DNA from: DATDCY01 sp031406795 [NCBI: Candidatus Rokuibacteriota bacterium]
GTDB taxonomy: Bacteria > JAUVQV01
DNA length: 13,331 nucleotides
Assembly: GCA_031406795.1 (NCBI GenBank)
Contig: JANOHV010000158.1
Span: 1-13,331, forward strand
Direction: 5' to 3'
How positions within the stretch are numbered: position 1 is the first letter of the stretch; every line of letters starts with the position of its first letter. Position numbers and translations under genes: made by a program. Under the pieces are notes generated by a model that was given only the letters and a program-made list of their open reading frames with translations, ran no database searches and was not told where the DNA came from. This document shows positions 1 through 5,161 of the stretch, piece by piece.

Positions 1-120
1 GGCGGCGGTGGCGCGGGCGGAGCCGGCGGGGCGGGCGCGTTCGGCGCAAAGCGGAAATCCGGCAAGGGCAGCCGTCGCAACGCGCGCAGCGCGAAGCGGG
101 ATCGCAAGGCCTGCTGGTAG
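1..120 (+). CDS. C-terminal fragment of an unidentified Gly-rich, basic-tailed protein
   Basis: An open frame enters from the left edge and ends at TAG 118-120. The 39 visible residues are a glycine/alanine-rich run (GGGGAGGAGGAGAFG) followed by a basic tail rich in Lys, Arg and Ser that ends KACW. Such a Gly-rich linker plus basic tail is common at the C-terminus of nucleic-acid-binding proteins such as DEAD-box helicases, but no domain is visible, so no function is assigned. Support for coding is the open frame and the close spacing (9 nt) to the next start codon, which suggests co-transcription. The strong composition bias means chance openness cannot be excluded. Confidence 0.45.
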   Translation, partial: GGGGAGGAGGAGAFGAKRKSGKGSRRNARSAKRDRKACW

Positions 121-129
121 GGGGACGAG

Positions 130-303
130 ATGAGCGACTGCAAGGATGCCAAGAACTGTCACGAGATGCACCTGTGCAAGCTGGTCAAGCGCGACGATCT
201 CGAACAGGTCAAGAAGCTGGTCAAGGACGCGGTGTTCTTCTGCAAGAAGTGCGGCCGCGCCGCCCGCGAGAAGGACAATCTCTGCGACCCGTCGCGGATC
301 TAG
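130..303 (+). CDS. Small Cys-rich protein (57 aa), putative metal-binding
   Basis: ATG 130 is preceded by a GGGGG(ACGAG) ribosome-binding sequence at 121-125, and the frame ends at TAG 301-303. The 57-residue product has cysteines at 4, 10, 16, 38, 41 and 52, with histidines at 11 and 14. C38-x2-C41 in a 'FFCKKCGR' context resembles a zinc-knuckle or rubredoxin-like knuckle, and the middle (residues 18-33) is a charged helix. The spacing C4-x5-C10-x5-C16, then CxxC, suggests a compact metal-stabilised fold; Zn or Fe-S cannot be told apart by eye. There is no signal peptide, so it should be cytoplasmic. It may be co-transcribed with the frame ending at 120. I do not recognise a named family. 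Confidence 0.6.
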   Translation: MSDCKDAKNCHEMHLCKLVKRDDLEQVKKLVKDAVFFCKKCGRAAREKDNLCDPSRI

Positions 304-352
304 CAGGCCGCTGAAAAGGGCCCGCCCGCGGCGCAGGCGCTGATTACGCCGC

Positions 353-1363
353 TCAGGGGTGGCCGACGGACTCCAGCCTCGGCGCGAGCCGCAGGTATTC
401 TTGAGCGCTGACGCCCGCCTCCCAGTGGCCGGCGATCTTCGCCGCCAAGATCAACCCCCAGAACACGCCTACAACGAGCGCGGCACACAAGACCGGCGAT
501 AGTCGCCGGCGGCCCGGCAAGGACGCATCGAGCGCTCCCGGCGCCGGACAACCGCTGACGCAGGTCAGGCAGCCCAGACATTCGGGTGAGCGCACGCGGC
601 CGAGGCGCTCGACCGGCAACTGCGCCGGGCAGTTCTTCGTGCAGCGGTGGCAGTGCGTGCAGTGTTCCTCGAGACGCTGCACCTTCACGGCTGCGCCGAG
701 ACTCAGCAGTCCCAGCAGCGCTCCGTAGGGACAGAGGTAGCGACACCAGAAATTTCGCGTCACCAGCGAGAGCGCCGTCAACGCGAGGACCACCCCGGTG
801 GCCAGCGCCGTCGGGTGGCGGAAGAAGCCGAGCATTCTGAGGTCGGCGATCTTCCAGTAGTCGGTGAGCAGCCACTCCCGGATCCCCGCCGCCGGCATCT
901 TCACGACGATGATCCAGAGGAAGAAGCCGAGCAGGGCGTACTTGAGCGAGCGCAGCGGCACGTCGAGCCAGCGCGGCAGGCTCAGCAGGCGCCCGGCGAC
1001 GCGCTGTCCGGCCGTCCCGAACAGCTCCGAGAGCGTCCCCACCGGGCAGACCCAGCCGCAGAAGCTCTTCTTGAGCAGCAGCGAGAGCGCCAGCGCGGAC
1101 GTGAACAGCACCAGACCCGCGGGGTGCACGCCGTCAATCACCCCCGTCGTCACCCAGAGCTTGAAGGACATCAGCGAGCCGATCGGCAGAAAGCCCTCGG
1201 GCGAGAGCGGCTTGGCAAGCGTCGGCGCGCCCCGGCCCTCGAGCTGCAGCGCGAAGCGATACAGATCCACCCCCCCCCAGATGGTGAGGGCGAACACACT
1301 CCACTGCGCGGCTGCGCGCAGGCGCCGCACCAGCGGGCGCCCGTTTTGCCGCGGCTTCGTCAC
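353..1363 (-). CDS. Membrane polyferredoxin (NapH/YccM/CcoG-like 4Fe-4S protein)
   Basis: This 336-residue integral membrane iron-sulfur protein probably passes electrons at the cytoplasmic membrane. Hydrophobic segments lie near residues 20-38, 80-98, 137-155, 184-202 and 288-308. Two 'CxxxCP' motifs flank membrane helices (C102-GWV-C106-PVG and C207-RYL-C211-PYG), as in the Fer4_5 family (NapH, NosR C-terminus, CcoG/RdxA, YccM). Two classical 4Fe-4S ferredoxin motifs follow: C235-x2-C238-x2-C241-x3-C245-P and C262-x2-C265-x2-C268-x3-C272-P. The start is GTG 1363, two bases after the cupin stop, so translation is probably coupled. Length matches YccM-type proteins; there is no FMN-binding domain (unlike NosR) and no CcoG-type C-terminal Ig domain. 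The redox partner is unknown. Codons for residues 29-32 contain a nine-base homopolymer (positions 1270-1278). Family assignment is secure; exact role is not. Confidence 0.88.
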   Translation of the reverse strand: MTKPRQNGRPLVRRLRAAAQWSVFALTIWGGVDLYRFALQLEGRGAPTLAKPLSPEGFLPIGSLMSFKLWVTTGVIDGVHPAGLVLFTSALALSLLLKKSFCGWVCPVGTLSELFGTAGQRVAGRLLSLPRWLDVPLRSLKYALLGFFLWIIVVKMPAAGIREWLLTDYWKIADLRMLGFFRHPTALATGVVLALTALSLVTRNFWCRYLCPYGALLGLLSLGAAVKVQRLEEHCTHCHRCTKNCPAQLPVERLGRVRSPECLGCLTCVSGCPAPGALDASLPGRRRLSPVLCAALVVGVFWGLILAAKIAGHWEAGVSAQEYLRLAPRLESVGHP

Positions 1364-1365
1364 GA

Positions 1366-1686
1366 CTAGAACGGCGGGGCGATGGTGACGACGATTCTCA
1401 TGTCGGTGATCGCGCGCACGCCATGCGGCTCATTGATCTCGGAGATCAGCATGTCGCCCAACGCCGCCGGTATTGCCGCATCGCCGGCGGCGAGGAACTC
1501 GCCCTCGCCTTCGATGACCAGGATGCTCAGCTGGCCTTCGGTGTCGTGGGAGTGCACCGGGAAGACGTGGCCGGCGGGGAGGTTGAAGTTGAGAATCCTG
1601 AACCAGGGGGAATCGTGGAGGAGGAATTTCTTCATGGTCCGCGGGTCGAATTCCCGCGTCTTCGAAAGTTCCAGCTTCTTCATCAT
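1366..1686 (-). CDS. Small single-domain cupin protein
   Basis: The 106-residue product is one cupin barrel. Cupin motif 1 is visible at residues 39-60 (G39, H45-S-H47, E50/Q52, ending in the Gly-rich turn E59-G-E-G62), and motif 2 at residues 77-92 (G77-D78, P87-H88-G89). H45, H47, E50 or Q52, and H88 are the likely metal ligands. The start is ATG 1686 (a second ATG follows at once), with AGGAAGGAG 6-7 nt upstream on the minus strand. It is the first gene of a two-gene operon with the polyferredoxin, downstream of the FNR-type promoter at 1752-1793, so an anaerobic, redox or nitrosative-stress role is plausible. Small cupins can be sensors, isomerases or dioxygenases; the substrate cannot be told from sequence. 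Confidence 0.85.
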   Translation of the reverse strand: MMKKLELSKTREFDPRTMKKFLLHDSPWFRILNFNLPAGHVFPVHSHDTEGQLSILVIEGEGEFLAAGDAAIPAALGDMLISEINEPHGVRAITDMRIVVTIAPPF

Positions 1687-1751
1687 CGCGAACTCCTTCC
1701 TGCAAGAAGATTCAAGTCCGGCTCACCCAGGCGCCGGCCGCCATTTCATAA

Positions 1752-1757
1752 AAGATA
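1752..1757 (-). promoter_or_regulatory. -10 box of the cupin/polyferredoxin operon
   Basis: Read on the minus strand, positions 1757-1752 are TATCTT (4/6 to TATAAT). This places transcription start near 1745, giving a leader of about 59 nt before ATG 1686. No good -35 hexamer is present at the usual distance. The CRP/FNR-type box lies instead with its centre 41.5 bp upstream of the predicted start, the class II activator arrangement in which the activator replaces the -35 contact. Confidence 0.5.
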
Positions 1758-1779
1758 CCAGACCCCGGCGCCGCAGTCA

Positions 1780-1793
1780 TTGATCCAGGTCAA
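1780..1793 (-). promoter_or_regulatory. CRP/FNR-family operator (FNR-like box) TTGATCCAGGTCAA
   Basis: TTGAT-CCAG-GTCAA matches the FNR consensus TTGAT-N4-ATCAA at nine of ten defined positions and is a near-perfect dyad. Read towards the cupin gene, 22 nt separate it from the TATCTT -10 box, putting the dyad centre at -41.5, the textbook class II position. It lies about 160 bp upstream of the predicted sigma54 start on the other side, so control of the minus-strand operon is the simplest reading. The regulator could be FNR, a DNR/NNR-type NO sensor or another family member; none is encoded in this window. Confidence 0.68.
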
Positions 1794-1800
1794 GGCCCCC

Positions 1801-1840
1801 CCCGCCGGAAGATCCGGTTGAACCCGTTTGAGCCGGCGGG
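1801..1840. repeat. 8-bp inverted repeat CCCGCCGG/CCGGCGGG with nested dyad
   Basis: CCCGCCGG (1801-1808) and CCGGCGGG (1833-1840) are perfect complements 24 nt apart, with a smaller dyad CCGGA-AGA-TCCGG (1805-1817) overlapping the left arm. It lies 108-147 bp upstream of the predicted sigma54 transcription start, the usual distance for enhancer-binding protein sites. It could also be a simple GC-rich hairpin; no U-tract follows on either strand. Confidence 0.35.
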
Positions 1841-1862
1841 AATGCCGAAAAAGGAAGCTGTT

Positions 1863-1876
1863 TCCCCATTTGGGGA
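1863..1876. promoter_or_regulatory. Palindrome TCCCCATTTGGGGA, candidate enhancer site
   Basis: TCCCCA-TT-TGGGGA is a perfect dyad with 6-bp arms. Its centre is about 78 bp upstream of the predicted sigma54 start near 1948. NtrC-family activators bind such dyads upstream of -24/-12 promoters, and an NtrC-type regulator is encoded at 6933-8306. The assignment to that regulator is inference. Confidence 0.4.
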
Positions 1877-1920
1877 TCGCTCAGGCTCCGTTGATCACTG
1901 AAAAAACAATAAGTTAGCAC

Positions 1921-1938
1921 TTGGCATGGCAATTGCTT
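1921..1938 (+). promoter_or_regulatory. Sigma54 (RpoN) -24/-12 promoter of the lipoprotein operon
   Basis: The sequence TTGGCATG-GCAA-TTGCTT fits the sigma54 consensus TTGGCACG-N4-TTGCWT with one mismatch (T for C at 1927). The invariant GG (1923-1924) and GC (1935-1936) have the required spacing. Transcription would start near 1948, giving a leader of about 73 nt ahead of ATG 2021. No convincing sigma70 hexamer pair lies at a better position. Sigma54 promoters need an AAA+ activator; one is encoded at 6933-8306. Confidence 0.82.
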
Positions 1939-2004
1939 GATCGGTGTATGAATGACGCGGCGGCGCAGACAGGCGCTGCGGGCATTCGCGGGAACAACCA
2001 CTTT

Positions 2005-2014
2005 GAAGGAGGAG
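2005..2014 (+). promoter_or_regulatory. Strong ribosome-binding site GAAGGAGGAG
   Basis: A near-perfect anti-16S complement with 6 nt to ATG 2021. It fixes the lipoprotein start there rather than at the in-frame ATG 1952, which would put a basic, non-signal extension in front of the lipobox. Confidence 0.85.
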
Positions 2015-2020
2015 TACAGA

Positions 2021-2635
2021 ATGAAGGGTCTCATGAAGTACCTCGCCGTCGGTCTTTCGGTCCTGATCATGGCCGCCCTGCTCGTGGGTTGCGCCAAGCC
2101 CCCCACCGCCGAGATGGACGCCGCCAAGGTTTCCATGGACGGTGCGGTTTCCGCCGGCGCCGGCACGTACGCCAAGGATGGCCTCAAGAACATCAATGAC
2201 GCCTGGGCCGCCGCGCAGGACGAAGTCAAGAAGCAGGAAGGCAAGCTCTTCAAGAACTACGACAACGCGAAGGCGATGATCGCCAAGATCAACACCGACG
2301 CCGTCGCCCTGAAGGCCGAGACCGAAACGAAGAAGGACCAGGCCAAGCAGGAGGCCGAGGCTGCTTCGGCCGCCGCCGCCGCCGCGGTTGCGCAGGCTGA
2401 GGCCCTTCTCGCCGAGGCCCCCACGGGCAAGGGCACGAAGGCCGACATCGAGGCCATGAAGGCCGACCTGGCCGGCATCAAGGGTTCGCTTGCCGAGATC
2501 GGCACCCTGATCGCGAGCCAGGAGTACTTCGCCGCGACCGACAAGGCGAAGGCCATTTCCGCCAAGGCCGCGGACATCAGCGCTCAGGTCCAGGCCGCGA
2601 TCGACAAGGCCCCCAAGGGCAAGAAGAAGAAGTAA
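2021..2635 (+). CDS. Ala/Lys-rich helical lipoprotein (Lpp-like), 204 aa
   Basis: The N-terminus is a lipoprotein signal with lipobox L21-V22-G23-C24; Ala at +2 gives no inner-membrane retention signal, so outer-membrane sorting is expected. The mature part (about 181 residues) is almost entirely helical, rich in Ala, Lys, Glu and Asp with no further Cys and little aromatic content. It has an Ala-rich coiled-coil core (about 105-131), a Gly/Pro break (about 133-138), a second helical pair (139-195) and a C-terminus ending KGKKKK. A very strong RBS, a sigma54 promoter and biased codons (mostly GCC, AAG, GAG) suggest high expression. Two YkuD-domain proteins follow. E. coli Lpp is a short helical lipoprotein whose C-terminal Lys is joined to peptidoglycan by YkuD enzymes; this protein has the same logic at three times the mature length. 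Homology to Lpp is not claimed; DUF4398-like helical lipoproteins are an alternative. Confidence 0.82.
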   Translation: MKGLMKYLAVGLSVLIMAALLVGCAKPPTAEMDAAKVSMDGAVSAGAGTYAKDGLKNINDAWAAAQDEVKKQEGKLFKNYDNAKAMIAKINTDAVALKAETETKKDQAKQEAEAASAAAAAAVAQAEALLAEAPTGKGTKADIEAMKADLAGIKGSLAEIGTLIASQEYFAATDKAKAISAKAADISAQVQAAIDKAPKGKKKK

Positions 2636-2654
2636 CCGGCGAATCGGGAAACGG

Positions 2655-2699
2655 CCGGAGCGGGCGAGCATCTGACAAGTGGTGGTTACTTCGCTCCGG
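2655..2699 (+). repeat. 8-bp inverted repeat around the YkuD lipoprotein start
   Basis: CCGGAGCG (2655-2662) and CGCTCCGG (2692-2699) are perfect complements; the 29-nt loop contains the GTG start 2679. A second, mutually exclusive stem CCGGC/GCCGG (2636-2640 and 2654-2658) follows the lipoprotein stop. No U-tract is present. The structure could lower read-through or translation so that the lipoprotein is made in excess over the enzymes. This is a candidate only. Confidence 0.3.
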
Positions 2700-3797
2700 A
2701 AAGTTGTGCGGGAGGCCCTGCGGCGAGCGCCGTGGGGCCTCCTGCTTTTACTGCTCGCGGGTTGCTCGCGCAGCGAACCGTTCGCGGCGCGCCTCGCGGA
2801 GTTGCAGGAGCGCAAGCTCTGGAGAGCCGACGTAGAATCCTTCGCGGCCGACGAATACCGCGACTATCGCTCGCAGTTGCGTCGCGCCAAAGACGCCCTC
2901 ATCGAGACCGAGAAGAAATTCGTCTGGTTCCGGGACTACGACGCACTGACGAAACAGTTCGAGCAGGTGATCGCCCGCGGCGATCAGATCCAGGCCGCGA
3001 TCGTCGAGCGCCGCGGCAAGCAGAAGTCCGGCATCGAGGAGCGCCTCGACGCCCAACGCGACAAGATCGATCGCCTCGACGTCCTCACGACGCTGATCAG
3101 CGTCGGCAAGTCCTCACGCGAGTTCCTCGCGAAGGCCGAACTGCTCACCGACGAGGCCGAAGGCCTTGCCGGGCGGGGGAGATACCAGGATGCGGAGGAG
3201 CGACTCAAGCGCGCGACCACCTTCCTGCAGATCGCCAAAGAGGTGATCACCCCGGCGCTCAAGCGCTTCGTCGACCAGGAGCAGATCTCCTTCTGGCGGC
3301 GCAAGGTGGACGAGACGATCCGCGAGTCCAAGGTGCGCGGCAGCTACGCGATCGTGGTCAGCAAGGTCGACCGCCAGCTCTACCTCTACAAGGCCGGCCG
3401 GCTGGTGAAGACCTATGAGGTCGGCCTCGGTTCGCGCAGCATCAGCGACAAGATTTGCGCGGGCGACAAGGCGACGCCGGAGGGCAAGTACCGGATCACG
3501 AAGAAGCTCGCCCAGAGCCGCTACTACAAGGCCCTGCTGATCAACTACCCCAACGACGAAGACCGCCGGGAGTTCGCGCTCGCCAAGCGCCGCGGCGCTA
3601 TTTCGCGCCGGGCCGGCATCGGCGGGCTGATCGAAATCCACGGCGGCGGCAAGGACGGCCAGACCTACGGTTGCGTCTCCCTCGACGACCACCACATGGC
3701 CGAGATCTACGCGCTGGCGGATGTGGACACGCCGGTCACCATCGTCGGCGCCCGTGACTACGAAAACAGCGTCAGCCAGGCGCTGAAGGGGCTCTAG
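2679..3797 (+). CDS. Lipoprotein with helical domain and C-terminal L,D-transpeptidase (YkuD) domain
   Basis: Lipobox L26-A27-G28-C29 with Ser at +2 predicts an outer-membrane lipoprotein. Residues 35-215 are a charged helical/coiled-coil region. Residues 222-358 are a YkuD catalytic domain beginning with the typical strand pair (Y223-AIVVSKVDRQLYLYKAG) and carrying the catalytic pair H321 (IEIHGGG) and C332 (TYGCVSL). The motif is the variant type: H-to-C spacing is 11, Tyr replaces His before Gly-Cys, and Ser replaces the usual Arg. YkuD enzymes form 3-3 crosslinks, attach proteins to peptidoglycan or, in the DpaA branch, release them. The start is uncertain: GTG 2679, GTG 2682 and GTG 2706 are in frame and none has a good RBS, so coupling to the upstream gene is likely. 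The stop is 8 nt before the next start. Confidence 0.85.
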   Translation: MVVTSLRKVVREALRRAPWGLLLLLLAGCSRSEPFAARLAELQERKLWRADVESFAADEYRDYRSQLRRAKDALIETEKKFVWFRDYDALTKQFEQVIARGDQIQAAIVERRGKQKSGIEERLDAQRDKIDRLDVLTTLISVGKSSREFLAKAELLTDEAEGLAGRGRYQDAEERLKRATTFLQIAKEVITPALKRFVDQEQISFWRRKVDETIRESKVRGSYAIVVSKVDRQLYLYKAGRLVKTYEVGLGSRSISDKICAGDKATPEGKYRITKKLAQSRYYKALLINYPNDEDRREFALAKRRGAISRRAGIGGLIEIHGGGKDGQTYGCVSLDDHHMAEIYALADVDTPVTIVGARDYENSVSQALKGL

Positions 3798-3805
3798 CTC
3801 CCGCG

Positions 3806-4516
3806 ATGGCGACCGCCCTCGAGCCGGACGCGCAGTCCGTCCCCGCACAACTGCCTCGCGCGCCGCGCGGCGCCGCGTGGACCGTGGTGCGCACCGCGCT
3901 CGTTGTCTTCTTCGTGTTGATTGGTCTCGCCCTGGCCGGATTCGGCGCGCTGCTCGGGGCCGGGTATTATCTCTCGCGCAGCGCTTCCGGGCCGGCGCCG
4001 ACCGTCGTCGAGGAACCGGGGACGTTGCGCGCGGAAAACCTCAAGTTCCAGAAGAAGCTCGACAAGTTGCGCCCGAAGGGGCTGTTCCTGGTCATCGACA
4101 CCGGCAAGAACCGACTCGCCGTGCACGACGGCGAGCGCGTGGTGCGCGAGGTGGTCGTCTCCTGCGGCAGCGGCGGCGTCCTGGAGAACCCCAAGGGCGG
4201 CCGCTCCTGGGTCTTCGACACCCCGCGCGGCGAGCGTCAGATCAAGTCCAAGGTCAAGAACCCGACCTGGATCAAGCCGGACTGGGCCTTCATCGAAGAG
4301 GGGGAGGCCATCCCGAAGAAGTACGGGGACCGCGCCGAGGAGGGTGTCATGGGAGACTACGCGCTCGGCATCGGCGACGGGTTCTTCCTGCACGGCACGC
4401 TCTACACCCGGCTGCTCGGGCGCAACGTCACGCATGGCTGCGTCCGCATCGGCGACGCCGACCTGGAATACCTCCACAAGAACGTGCCCCTCGGCACGAA
4501 GGTCTACCTGTACTAG
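3806..4516 (+). CDS. Membrane-anchored L,D-transpeptidase (YkuD domain)
   Basis: The 236-residue protein has a Pro/Ala-rich cytoplasmic tail, one membrane helix (about 31-54) and a periplasmic YkuD domain (92-236). The catalytic signature is canonical: H196 in FFLHGTL and T209-H210-G211-C212-V213-R214. It probably transfers a meso-diaminopimelate-centred acyl group to another stem peptide (3-3 crosslink) or to a protein lysine (Lpp-type anchoring). ATG 3806 has no clear RBS (AAGGGG lies 14 nt away), and translation is probably coupled to the upstream gene. Its canonical motif contrasts with the variant motif of the preceding enzyme, suggesting the two do different reactions. Confidence 0.9.
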   Translation: MATALEPDAQSVPAQLPRAPRGAAWTVVRTALVVFFVLIGLALAGFGALLGAGYYLSRSASGPAPTVVEEPGTLRAENLKFQKKLDKLRPKGLFLVIDTGKNRLAVHDGERVVREVVVSCGSGGVLENPKGGRSWVFDTPRGERQIKSKVKNPTWIKPDWAFIEEGEAIPKKYGDRAEEGVMGDYALGIGDGFFLHGTLYTRLLGRNVTHGCVRIGDADLEYLHKNVPLGTKVYLY

Positions 4517-4519
4517 GCG

Positions 4520-5161
4520 ATGCGCCGCGCTGCGATCGCCACGCTCCTCGCCGTACTGATGCTTGGTGGTCCGTCGCCGGCGCAGTCGGCCGACGACGCG
4601 CTCTCCCTCTGGCGCGAGAACCGGCGGCTCGCGGCGGAGACGGTGCTCGCCGCCACGCCGAAGCCCTACTTCGAGCTCGACCTGGAGCAGCGCCGCATCC
4701 TGCTGAAGACGCGCGGCCTGGTGCTCTTCGACCTCCCCGTTCAGGAGCAGGGACTCTGGGGTCGGCGGCTGGCCGTCGGCCCGACGTCCGTGGTGCGGCG
4801 CGACGCGCTGGCGCGCCCGGCGGTCGCGATCGGGGATGAAAAGACCCCGGAGTCGCTCGACGACCAGCTGCTCGAGCTCGCCGACATGCCGACGACCTAC
4901 CGGCTGGGGCTGGCCGGGGAGGTCGAGGTCGAGGTGCTGCCGCTGGCCGCCGGTCGCTGGCCGCTGTTGTTTCGGCGGCTCGGCCTCGGGAGCTGGCAGT
5001 TGGTGCGGCGGCGGCTGCTGCGGCCGCTGGTCACGCTGCGCGAGCGTCGCGCGCGCCACGAGACCACGGCGATCTTCCTGGTCCTGAAGCCGGAGGACGC
5101 CCAGCGGCTCTACTGGACATTATTCGAGGGCCTCGACGGCATCCTGATCCCACCCCGTTAG
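4520..5161 (+). CDS. Exported protein of unknown function, last gene of the transpeptidase cluster
   Basis: ATG 4520 lies 3 nt after the transpeptidase stop. The N-terminus is a Sec signal (R2-R3, hydrophobic 5-17, likely cleavage after A21-Q-S-A24). The mature 189 residues have a helical start (D25-A44), then a strand pattern at P49-Y50-FELDLEQRRILLKTRG that resembles the opening hairpin of YkuD domains. There is no HG...GC catalytic motif and no cysteine at all. The C-terminal half is basic and Leu/Arg-rich, followed by FLVLKPEDAQRLYW near the end. It could be a degenerate, non-catalytic YkuD relative or an accessory factor for the transpeptidases; I do not recognise a named family. Operon position and coupling argue for a role with the two enzymes. 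Confidence 0.75.
   Translation: MRRAAIATLLAVLMLGGPSPAQSADDALSLWRENRRLAAETVLAATPKPYFELDLEQRRILLKTRGLVLFDLPVQEQGLWGRRLAVGPTSVVRRDALARPAVAIGDEKTPESLDDQLLELADMPTTYRLGLAGEVEVEVLPLAAGRWPLLFRRLGLGSWQLVRRRLLRPLVTLRERRARHETTAIFLVLKPEDAQRLYWTLFEGLDGILIPPR

Larger units (their letters stand above)
1687..2020. other. Divergent intergenic regulatory region (334 bp)
   Basis: No gene is seen. This region separates the minus-strand cupin operon from the plus-strand lipoprotein operon. From left to right it holds the cupin ribosome-binding site, a -10 box and FNR-type operator for the cupin operon (1752-1793), an inverted repeat GGCGCCGG/CCGGCGCC (1730-1737 and 1765-1772), an eight-C run (1796-1803), an inverted repeat at 1801-1840, a palindrome at 1863-1876, an AT-rich stretch (1896-1916) and a sigma54 promoter (1921-1938). 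AT content rises sharply towards 1890-1940 compared with the surrounding genes, as expected for a promoter region. Confidence 0.8.

Noticed and set aside
41-60. GCGCAAAGC word as part of a GEMM (cyclic dinucleotide) riboswitch
   Set aside because: It lies in an apparently coding frame and the rest of the GEMM core (GCAAACC, tetraloop-receptor pairing) is missing.
328-352. GCGGCG/CGCCGC inverted repeat between convergent genes as a bidirectional terminator
   Set aside because: Only six base pairs with a 13-nt loop and no T-tract on either side; expected by chance at this GC content.
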